Shown piece after piece: positions 29,348-35,996 of a stretch of 35,996 nt of DNA; the first letter of the stretch is position 1, and each line of letters opens with the position of its first letter. This stretch comes from Planctomycetota bacterium (GTDB lineage Bacteria; Planctomycetota; J058): NCBI GenBank assembly GCA_003695705.1, contig RFHU01000521.1, positions 1-35,996 of the forward strand. Direction: 5' to 3'. The position numbers were made by a program, and so were the translations under genes. The notes under the pieces were generated by a model, which did not search any database, was not told the origin of the DNA, and saw only the letters and a program-made list of their open reading frames with translations.

Positions 29348-31456
29348 ATGCGTTCCATCGTTCCGTTCCTGCTGTTCTGCGCCCTCGCGGCCCCTGGTTC
29401 GGCCCAGGAGGGGCCAACCAACCAGATCCACTACCCCTTGAGCGAGGAACTGGGGGGGCTGCTGCGGGCGGCCGAGGCGGCCGCCAAGGCAGGGCGCCTC
29501 GAGCAGGCGGTGGAGATCTACCGCGGAGTGCTCGACGCCGACCGCCCCGACGGGGTCTACCAGGTGGCCCCGCTCTCCGCGGGGGGCGCCGACGGCCCCC
29601 GCCGCTTCGTAGGGGTCACCAGCCGTGCCTTGCGCGGGCTCTACGCCTTGCCCCCCGAAGGCAAGCAACTCTTTCGAGCGAAGTACGACTACCGCGCCCA
29701 CTCCGCCCTCCGCGAAGCGTTGGCGGCCAAGGACCGCTACCGAGCGTTGATGCGCGCTTACGAGTTGTTTCCTGTCTCCAGCCACTCGGCGCGCATGCTG
29801 GAGGCGGCCGCGGACGTTGCCATCGAAGCGGGCGCCTTCTCGCGCGCGCGGCGGGCCCTCGAGCGCCTCGCCGCCTTCCACGCGGACGACGTAGATGACC
29901 CCACGCGCCTGCTGCGCAAGCGACTTCTCTGCGCGGTCGGTGCAGGGGATGCCGAGAAGGCGCGTTCGCTTGCGCTCGAACTCCGTCGCCGTCATACCGG
30001 CCGCAAGGTCGACCTCGGCGGTCGAGCGCAGCGGGTGGACGACCTCACGGCCGAGGCTCTGCGGGTAGCCTCCCTGCGCTCGGGTCGCTCGCGCTCCGGC
30101 CCTCCGGCGGGGACCCACCTGGTGCGCGGCGACGCACGCAACCGCGCCTGCTTCGACTTCCCGCGCATTGCCATTGGGGCGCCGCGCTTTTCGCCCCGGG
30201 TGTTCGCCCGTCCCCTTCCCGCCGTCCCCCTGCGCGGTGGCCGGATCCTCCCCGGGACGCTCCCCCAGGGGAGCCTCCCCGCCCGCCATTTGGCCATTGC
30301 CCACGGCGACCAGGTCTTCGTCGCTTCCGCCGACGCCCTGTTCGTCTACGACCTGCGCTCGGGGGAGCGGTCGCGTCGGATCTTCCCCTTGCCGCGGCGC
30401 CCCAGCTTTCGCGACGGGAACCCCAAGGTGCAGTTCGGTGCAGCCTTCGAGCGAGGGATCGTCGTGGCCCCGCTCGTCGAGGAGGTCCTGCGGGAGCAGG
30501 ACTACAAGGGGATCCCGATCAAGGTCAAGATCCCCGTCCGCAAGCTGGCGGGCTTCGACGTGGACGAGTGGCGCTGGCGTTGGGACCACGCGCGCTTGCT
30601 CCGCGGGACCCCCATGGAGCGCTGGAGCTTCCCCACTCCTCCCAGCGCCGAAGAGGGGGTGATCTACGCTTCGGCTTGGGCCATCGAGGGCTTCGTGGAC
30701 TGCAACGTGGGGGCCTTCGACGCCCGCACCGGGGAGCCCCTGTGGCGTACGTGGGTCTCGAGCGGCCAGGTGGAGCAGACCATGTTCGGCGAGCAGGCCA
30801 TCGAGCCACTCTGCGTCCCCGTGGCCGTGGCCTACGGGCTCGTCTTCCACTGCACCAGCTTCGGCAGCATGGCCGCCTTGGATGCGGACACGGGCCGCCC
30901 GGAGTGGATTACCGAGTACCGCCAGATCGAGGTGCGCGCGCCGCGCGGCTACTACGCCGACACACGCAGCCTCCAGTGGGAGAACAACGCTCCGCTGGTG
31001 GAGGATGGCGTGGTGGTGGTGACTCCGCTCGATTCCCCAAGCTTCTACGGCTACGACGCGCGCACCGGCGAGCGCCTCTGGGAGGCCAGCCGGAGGCGCT
31101 ACGGCGTGGAGCCCGACATGCGCTACCTCATGGGCGCCTCGCGCGGTCGCGTGGTCGTGGCCGGAGGACACGAGGTGCGCTGCCTCGACGTGCGCTCGGG
31201 CAAGCTCGTGTGGCGGGCCGCCTTGCGGGGTCGTCTGGTGGCCGGGCGCGGCCTCGTCGCGGGCGGCGCGGTCCTCGTGCCGGTGGACCGCAACGAGGTG
31301 TTCGCCTTCGACCTCGAGGGAGGCCGGCGGCTCGCGCGCTACGGCCTCCGCTCGACGGGCAACCTGACCATCAGCGGCGATGCGCTCATCGTCACCGGGT
31401 CGGGGAGCGTGAGCGCCTACGAGCTCAAGAGCAGCGCAGAAGGACGGGACTTCTAG
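29348..31456 (+). CDS. Exported PQQ-like beta-propeller protein
   Basis: The 702-residue product has a signal peptide (MRSIVPFLLFCALAAPGSAQ, cleavage after Gln20 or just before it), so it acts in the periplasm or at the envelope. Residues about 35-215 are helical, with TPR-like pairs (AAEAAAKAGRLEQAVEIYRG, AFSRARRALERLAAF). From about 280 to the end there are PQQ/quinoprotein-type blades with the repeated pattern of a domain closing in DxxTGxxxW, for example FDARTGEPLWRTW, YDARTGERLWEAS and LDVRSGKLVWRAA. This resembles BamB-like scaffolds rather than a PQQ enzyme; no PQQ-ligating disulfide or calcium site is evident. Longer in-frame starts upstream exist but would bury the signal peptide. 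The stop overlaps the next start by one base. Confidence 0.88.
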   Translation: MRSIVPFLLFCALAAPGSAQEGPTNQIHYPLSEELGGLLRAAEAAAKAGRLEQAVEIYRGVLDADRPDGVYQVAPLSAGGADGPRRFVGVTSRALRGLYALPPEGKQLFRAKYDYRAHSALREALAAKDRYRALMRAYELFPVSSHSARMLEAAADVAIEAGAFSRARRALERLAAFHADDVDDPTRLLRKRLLCAVGAGDAEKARSLALELRRRHTGRKVDLGGRAQRVDDLTAEALRVASLRSGRSRSGPPAGTHLVRGDARNRACFDFPRIAIGAPRFSPRVFARPLPAVPLRGGRILPGTLPQGSLPARHLAIAHGDQVFVASADALFVYDLRSGERSRRIFPLPRRPSFRDGNPKVQFGAAFERGIVVAPLVEEVLREQDYKGIPIKVKIPVRKLAGFDVDEWRWRWDHARLLRGTPMERWSFPTPPSAEEGVIYASAWAIEGFVDCNVGAFDARTGEPLWRTWVSSGQVEQTMFGEQAIEPLCVPVAVAYGLVFHCTSFGSMAALDADTGRPEWITEYRQIEVRAPRGYYADTRSLQWENNAPLVEDGVVVVTPLDSPSFYGYDARTGERLWEASRRRYGVEPDMRYLMGASRGRVVVAGGHEVRCLDVRSGKLVWRAALRGRLVAGRGLVAGGAVLVPVDRNEVFAFDLEGGRRLARYGLRSTGNLTISGDALIVTGSGSVSAYELKSSAEGRDF

Positions 31457-32589
31457 TGAACGAACGCAGCATCGCGGCGGCGCTCCTCGGGGCGGTCTTG
31501 CCCTGGGCGTCCCAGGCGCAAGACCGGAGGGAGGAGCCGCGCGAGGTCTACCGCAAGCCCGTGGAGGTCACGCCGGAGGCCCAGCGCGCCATCGAGCGCG
31601 GGCTGCGCTTCCTCTCCACGCGGCAGGAGCGCCGCGGAGAATACAAGGGGGCCTACCAGGACGGCATCGGCCGCAAGGTCAATCACCGCTACCTCGCGCA
31701 CCAGGGCTACCACGTGGGGGTGACCGGGCTGGTCGGCATGGCCTTCCTCTCCAACGGGAGCACTCCCGGCCGGGGGCCCTACGGCGAGCAGGTCCAGGGC
31801 TGCGTCGATTTCATCCTGCGGACCATCAAGCCCAACGGCTTCGCCACGCACGACCACTCGCGCATGTACAGCCACGCCTTCGCCACCTTGTTCATGGCGG
31901 AGGTCTACGGCATGGCGCCGAGCGCGCGCGTGCGCAAGGGACTGCGCCGCATGGTCGATCTGATCGTGTCCTCGCAGAACGAGCAGGGCGGTTGGCGTTA
32001 CATGCCGGCCGCCAAGGACTCCGACCTTTCGATCACGGTGTGCCAGGTGCAGGCGCTGCGCGCCGCTCGCAACGTGGGCGTAAGGGTTCCCAAGGAGACC
32101 ATCGACGCCGCGATTCGCTACGTGAAGCGGAGTTACATTCGCCAGAGCACCAGTTTTCAGCACGTGCCCGGGGGGTTCTGGTACCAGGTCTACGAGAATT
32201 TCCCCTTGCGACCCTCGCGGACCTCCTTCGCGCTCACGGCGGCCGGGGTAACCGCCCTTTACGGCGCCGGTGTCTACGAAGGCCCCGAGATCCGCGGCGG
32301 GCTTCGCTACCTCTTCGACCCGCGCAACCGACCCGCCCCCAGCGGCATGCGCCAGACCTTCGACTATTTCTACGGCCACTACTACGCCATCCAGGCCTTC
32401 TTTCAGGCAGGCGACGCGGGCCCCGTGCCCTACTGGTCGCGCTGGTACCCGCGCATTCGCGACGAGTTGGTGGCCGGGCAGTTCGCCGACGGGCGCTGGC
32501 AGGACCTGGTCGGTCCGAATTACGCCACGGCCATGGCGTGCATCATCTTGCAGATCCCTTACCGCTACCTCCCCATCTTCGAGCGCTGA
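31456..32589 (+). CDS. Exported prenyltransferase/squalene-oxidase-repeat protein
   Basis: This 377-residue protein has a short signal peptide (first 22 residues, ending in SQAQ). It is followed by alpha-alpha barrel repeats of the terpene cyclase/prenyltransferase type: AIERGLRFLSTRQ, FILRTIKPNGFATH, RMVDLIVSSQNEQGGWRYMP and AIRYVKRSY. The QNEQGGW-type QW motif is present, but I see no DxDD protonation motif, so a squalene cyclase activity is unlikely. It probably uses the barrel as a binding scaffold, as many planctomycete members seem to. The GTG start shares its G with the TAG of the preceding gene, so it is co-translated with the PQQ-propeller gene. The DUF4175-like gene follows after 9 nt. 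Confidence 0.88.
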   Translation: MNERSIAAALLGAVLPWASQAQDRREEPREVYRKPVEVTPEAQRAIERGLRFLSTRQERRGEYKGAYQDGIGRKVNHRYLAHQGYHVGVTGLVGMAFLSNGSTPGRGPYGEQVQGCVDFILRTIKPNGFATHDHSRMYSHAFATLFMAEVYGMAPSARVRKGLRRMVDLIVSSQNEQGGWRYMPAAKDSDLSITVCQVQALRAARNVGVRVPKETIDAAIRYVKRSYIRQSTSFQHVPGGFWYQVYENFPLRPSRTSFALTAAGVTALYGAGVYEGPEIRGGLRYLFDPRNRPAPSGMRQTFDYFYGHYYAIQAFFQAGDAGPVPYWSRWYPRIRDELVAGQFADGRWQDLVGPNYATAMACIILQIPYRYLPIFER

Positions 32590-32598
32590 CCCGGTCCC

Positions 32599-34911
32599 AT
32601 GCCCTCCACGCTTCCTCCCGTCATCGAGCGCAAGCTCCACTCGACGCGCGCGCGGCTGCGTTTCGTCGACCTGGCCCTCGGGCTGGCGCGCGCGATCCTG
32701 GCCGCGGCCCTGGTGCTGGTGGTGCTGTTCGCGCTGGACACCATGCTCGAGCCACCCTTGCCCGTGGTGCGGGCCTTCGCCTTGTTCATGGTGCTGGTGG
32801 CCGTCTCCGCCGTGGCGGTGTTCATGGCCCAGCCGCTGCGCCGGCGCCTGGACGACGACCAGGTGGCGCTGCTCGTGGAGCGCGAGTACCCCGAGCTCAA
32901 CGGGGGCTTGGTCAGTTCGGTGCAGCTCGGCCGCGAGCTGCAGGAAGGCGGAGACTCCTTCGTCAGCTCGGCCCTGATTCGCTCGACCATCGAGCGTGCC
33001 GCCCGGCAGGTGGAGCAGGTCGACTTTCAGCGCGTCGTGCCCGCGCGGCAGCTCGTGCCCCTCTGGGGGCTCCTCCTCGCGGCGACCCTCGGTGGCGGTT
33101 TCCTGGCCGCGCAGCCGGGGATGCGAGAATACTTGCGGATCTTCGCGCAGCGGGTGATCCGCGGTGAGGACGCCCGCTACCCCTCGCTGGTTCGCCTGGA
33201 GGTTCGGGTTCCGGAGGCCTTGCGCGTTCCGGACGATCCGTACGCCTTGCAGGTCGCCAAGGGGGACGACCTCGACGTCGACGTCGTGGTGACCAAGGGG
33301 GCGGGACTCGTCGACCGTCTGCTCGTCCACGCCCGCTTCGCCGACGCGGACGGCATCGAGACCCGCGACCTGGTGCGCTACGACCAGCACTTTCGCAAGT
33401 CCTATCCGAACGTCACCGACCCCTTCGAGTTCTACGTGGAGGATCCGCGGCACGGCGCGGAGACGCCTCGCTACCGAGTGCGCGTCGTCCAGCGACCCTG
33501 GGTCGAGCAGTACGCCTTCTTGCTCGTCTACCCCGCGCACATCGGGAAGGCCCCCGAGGTGGTTCGGCAACCCGACCTCCAGGTCCCCATTGGGACGCGC
33601 ATTGCCTACGCGGTGATCAGCAACAAGCCGCTCGCCGAGGCGCGACTGCTCTTCGAACGGGACGAGGGCGGCGCGCGCGACGCACGGGGGCGCCGTGGGA
33701 AGACGCGTGTCGTCTCCGAGGAGGCGAAGGAGCGTCCGCTCGTCCTTGCTTCCCTCGCCGCAGACGACGCCGCGCCGAGCGCGCTGGCTGCGCGGTTCGG
33801 CCTTCCGGCCTTTGCGGGGCTGGCCGGGGAAATGAAGCTCTCCGCAGAGGGCCGGGCGGCGCGAGCCGCGGTGGGGTCCTTCGCGGTGACTCGGGACACG
33901 CGCTTCCGCTTCCACCTCGTCTCCCGCGAAGGGTTGGAGAGCGGGCGCAAGGCGGTCGTCTTCAGCGTGCGGGCGGTTCCGGACCGGCGTCCGGTGGTGT
34001 CGATCCCCATGCCGGGACGGCGCAAGCTGGCGACGCCGCAGGCGAAGGTGCCGCTGCGCATCGAAGCACGGGACGACTACGGCCTCCGCGACTTGGTGCT
34101 CCTCGTTCAGGTCCAGCGGTCCGGGGAGGCGGAGTCCGAGCCCCAGACCGTGGCGCTCGAGGGGGTGACCGCTGGGGCCCGGAGCCTGACCGTAGAGCAC
34201 GTGCTGGAGATTCCCGACTTTCGGCTGCGGCCCGGGGACCGGATTCGCTACCGCGCCAAGGCCTACGACCACAACCTAGACGAAAGCAAGAACTTCAAGG
34301 AATCGCGCGCCTACGAGGTCGAGGTGGTGCGGCCGGAGGACCTCGAGCGGATCCTGCAAGACCGGATCGCAGGGATCCGCGAACGACTCGAGAGCGCCCG
34401 CAAGGAGCAACTGAGCGCGCGCGACGAGTCCCTGGCCTTCGTGCGGGAGTTGGGACCGGAGTCCACGGTGCTCTCGGAAGACGACCGGCGCGGGCTGCAG
34501 CGCCTAGGGCACGCGCAGCGGCGGGTGGCCGGCCGCCTGGGCGACGTGAAGGAAGAACTCGAAGAGATCCGCAGCGAGCGCGAACTCAACCGCCTGACCG
34601 AGGAGGGCTCCTTGGCCTTGGTGAACGAGCTTCACGAGGGGGTGGCCGACCTGAGCGACCGCGCGTCGCCGTTGGTCTCGCGGGCGCTCGAAGAGGCCCG
34701 CGGAGCGCCCCGCCTCGACGAGCGGACGCGAGCGCGCTTGGCGCGCGTCCCCGACCAGCAGGAAGAGATCGCCGAGGCCATCGCGGCCCTCGTCGCACGC
34801 ATCGAGAAGTGGGGAGACTTCACCGAGGTCTTGCAGGAAGTGCGCGACCTCCTCCGCGGCGAGGAGACGATCATCGACGGAACCCGCGAGGCGGTAAAGG
34901 GAGGGCGTTGA
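32599..34911 (+). CDS. DUF4175-like membrane protein with long coiled coil
   Basis: The 770-residue protein has two N-terminal transmembrane helices (about 22-47 and 57-77) and a third (about 152-172). A large extracytoplasmic region of Ig-like beta domains follows (about 195-570, for example YPSLVRLEVRVPEALRVP and IRYRAKAYDHNLDESKNF). A helical coiled-coil tail (about 580-770) is rich in Glu, Arg and Leu. This order matches DUF4175-type proteins common next to MoxR/VWA genes; the assignment is by architecture, since no sharp motif exists. It lies 9 nt after the cyclase-fold gene and 1 nt before the next ATG, so it is in the same operon. It could form a membrane-tethered scaffold together with the coiled-coil protein downstream. 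Confidence 0.78.
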   Translation: MPSTLPPVIERKLHSTRARLRFVDLALGLARAILAAALVLVVLFALDTMLEPPLPVVRAFALFMVLVAVSAVAVFMAQPLRRRLDDDQVALLVEREYPELNGGLVSSVQLGRELQEGGDSFVSSALIRSTIERAARQVEQVDFQRVVPARQLVPLWGLLLAATLGGGFLAAQPGMREYLRIFAQRVIRGEDARYPSLVRLEVRVPEALRVPDDPYALQVAKGDDLDVDVVVTKGAGLVDRLLVHARFADADGIETRDLVRYDQHFRKSYPNVTDPFEFYVEDPRHGAETPRYRVRVVQRPWVEQYAFLLVYPAHIGKAPEVVRQPDLQVPIGTRIAYAVISNKPLAEARLLFERDEGGARDARGRRGKTRVVSEEAKERPLVLASLAADDAAPSALAARFGLPAFAGLAGEMKLSAEGRAARAAVGSFAVTRDTRFRFHLVSREGLESGRKAVVFSVRAVPDRRPVVSIPMPGRRKLATPQAKVPLRIEARDDYGLRDLVLLVQVQRSGEAESEPQTVALEGVTAGARSLTVEHVLEIPDFRLRPGDRIRYRAKAYDHNLDESKNFKESRAYEVEVVRPEDLERILQDRIAGIRERLESARKEQLSARDESLAFVRELGPESTVLSEDDRRGLQRLGHAQRRVAGRLGDVKEELEEIRSERELNRLTEEGSLALVNELHEGVADLSDRASPLVSRALEEARGAPRLDERTRARLARVPDQQEEIAEAIAALVARIEKWGDFTEVLQEVRDLLRGEETIIDGTREAVKGGR

Positions 34912-34912
34912 G

Positions 34913-35996
34913 ATGGAGCGTACGAGGACGGAGGCCGCGCGCCTCGGCCGTTTCCCCTTGCTGGTGGCCTTCGGAGCGGGGCTGGCGCCCTGGTGCGCGG
35001 TGTGGGCTCAGGGCGGAGGGAGGATGGCGCCCGACCGCCTCGCCGACGAGCAGCGAAACGTCCTCAACGGGCTGCGGCGACTCGACGAGAAGATGAAGAA
35101 GCTCGCAGCGCGCTTGAAAGAACGTCAGCCCGAGCAAGCCGCCCGCCTCGAGGCGGCCTACCAGGCGGTGCGCGAGCGGCTCGTCAAGGAAGACATGGAG
35201 AAGGTCGTCGAGCTCTTGCGTGCGGGGAACGCGCTCAAGGCGCTCGAGGTCGAGGGGGAGGTGCGCGAGGACCTCGCCGAGCTCGTGAAGATTCTCGAGG
35301 GTGCGCGCCGCGGCGACACCAAGGACCTGGCCGAGAAGCTGGAGAAGATTCGCGAGGAAATCGAACGCGTCCGTGCGTTGGAGGACCGGCAGCGAGCACT
35401 GAACAAGGAACTCGACGCCGACGAGCAGCGCCGGGGAGAGCTGGCGGACGCTCGCGAGGCGAAGGAGCGCGTGCAGCAGCTCCGGGAGCGGCAAGAGGCA
35501 CTGCGCAAGGGAGAGTGGAACGAAGCGGAGCAGAAGGAATTCGCTCAGCGGTTGGCGCAGGCCGCCGAGCGCGCTCGCGCTCTGGAGGACCGTCAGCGTT
35601 CGGTGCGGGCTCCCGCCGGTCGGGAGGGTCTCGAAGCGTTGCGCCGCGCCGCGGAAGGCTTGGAGGCCGTGACGCGTCGCCAGGAAGAGCTGGGAGCGCG
35701 GACGCGTTCCGGAGCGTCGCAGGGTCCGCAAGACCAGCAAGATCCGCAAGGCCAGCAAGGTCCGCAAGGTTCGCAAGGCCCGCAGGGCCAGCAGGGCCCG
35801 CAGGGCCAGCAGGGCCCGCAGGGCCAGCAAGGCCCGCAGGGCCAGCAAGGCCCGCAGGGCCAGCAGGGCCCGCAGGGCCAGCAGGGCCAGCAGGGCCAGC
35901 AGGGCCAGCAGGGCCCGCAAGGCCAGCAAGGCCAGCAAGGCCAGCAGGGCCAGCAGGGCCAGCAGGAAGCGGAGCGGCTGGCGCGCGAGCAGGCAG
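34913..35996 (+). CDS. Secreted coiled-coil protein with a collagen-like Gly-Pro-Gln domain (3' end missing)
   Basis: The frame starts at ATG 34913, 1 nt after the DUF4175-like stop, and runs open to the last base, so only 361 codons are visible. Residues about 12-33 are hydrophobic and end in AVWAQ, a signal peptide or anchor. Residues about 40-265 are highly charged helix with heptad-like Leu spacing (coiled coil), including two LEDRQR-type segments. Residues 271-351 are 27 consecutive triplets, 25 starting with Gly, mostly GPQ alternating with GQQ, as in a collagen triple helix; two triplets start with Asp. Helical charged sequence resumes after that ([10 protein letters not shown]). It is the visible end of the operon. 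A trimeric, fibrous envelope protein is inferred; the C-terminal domain is unknown. Confidence 0.85.
   Translation, partial: MERTRTEAARLGRFPLLVAFGAGLAPWCAVWAQGGGRMAPDRLADEQRNVLNGLRRLDEKMKKLAARLKERQPEQAARLEAAYQAVRERLVKEDMEKVVELLRAGNALKALEVEGEVREDLAELVKILEGARRGDTKDLAEKLEKIREEIERVRALEDRQRALNKELDADEQRRGELADAREAKERVQQLRERQEALRKGEWNEAEQKEFAQRLAQAAERARALEDRQRSVRAPAGREGLEALRRAAEGLEAVTRRQEELGARTRSGASQGPQDQQDPQGQQGPQGSQGPQGQQGPQGQQGPQGQQGPQGQQGPQGQQGPQGQQGQQGQQGQQGPQGQQGQQGQQGQQGQQEAERLAREQA
35723..35965 (+). repeat. Tandem array encoding 27 collagen-like triplets
   Basis: The repeat consists of 9- and 18-bp units such as ggcccgcagggccagcag (GPQ-GQQ), with caa/cag wobble differences at the upstream edge and near-perfect identity downstream. 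Two triplets near the start carry gac or gat in place of the Gly codon. The homogeneity suggests recent expansion and probable length variation between strains. Confidence 0.93.

Noticed and set aside
31456..32589. Squalene-hopene cyclase
   Set aside because: The repeats and QW-type motif match the fold, but the length is only 377 residues, a signal peptide is present and no DxDD motif is seen.
31453..34272. 939-codon minus-strand frame opposite the cyclase-fold and DUF4175-like genes
   Set aside because: It is antisense to two signal-peptide or transmembrane-bearing proteins and has a His/Gly/Arg-rich composition typical of shadows.

Overview
The window is a very GC-rich bacterial chromosome segment in which codons end almost always in G or C. 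The gene content points to a high-GC member of the Planctomycetota. It has Ser/Thr kinases fused to WD40 repeats or to a formylglycine-generating-enzyme-like domain, a zinc-ribbon DUF4013 membrane protein, and a MoxR/DUF58/VWA cluster followed by PQQ-propeller, cyclase-fold-repeat and DUF4175-like proteins. This lineage call is an inference from family distribution; no rRNA or other phylogenetic marker is present. I see no tRNA, rRNA, CRISPR array, insertion sequence or prophage.

Layout. (1) 1-5874, plus strand: the 3' part of an outer-membrane barrel protein with a Pro/Glu repeat hinge, a secreted 5'-nucleotidase/phosphoesterase, a cholesterol-oxidase-like GMC flavoprotein translationally coupled to a small membrane protein, and a secreted Arg-Asp repeat protein with two EF-hands. 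(2) 5918-7506: guaA on the minus strand, convergent with the EF-hand gene and divergent from the first kinase. (3) 7580-15504, plus: kinase-FGE-(YbjN-like) protein, zinc-ribbon DUF4013 protein, and kinase-TM-WD40 protein. (4) 15535-16281, minus: a HlyIII/PAQR-type membrane protein, separated from the kinase by a perfect 16-bp hairpin. (5) 16354-20315, plus: a possible 22-codon leader ORF and a long Lhr-type helicase. (6) 20356-21873, minus: an IMP dehydrogenase with clearly eukaryote-type sequence features. (7) 22065-35996, plus: one co-directional run of moxR, DUF58, BatA-like VWA protein, second VWA/GATase-like protein, a 476-bp gap with a possible small ORF, then PQQ-propeller protein, cyclase-fold-repeat protein, DUF4175-like protein and a coiled-coil/collagen-like protein cut by the window end.

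How it fits together. guaB and guaA supply the two steps from IMP to GMP but are 13 kb apart under separate promoters. The MoxR-DUF58-VWA proteins form a typical chaperone-like AAA+/VWA module at the cytoplasmic membrane. The downstream exported proteins, in tight or overlapping order, look like an envelope or periplasmic assembly associated with it. This is the best candidate here for an undescribed system. Recurring themes are tandem-repeat low-complexity segments in predicted exported proteins (PPEEL, RD, GPQ-GQQ) and -10-like boxes lying exactly 6 nt upstream of start codons, which suggests leaderless transcription.
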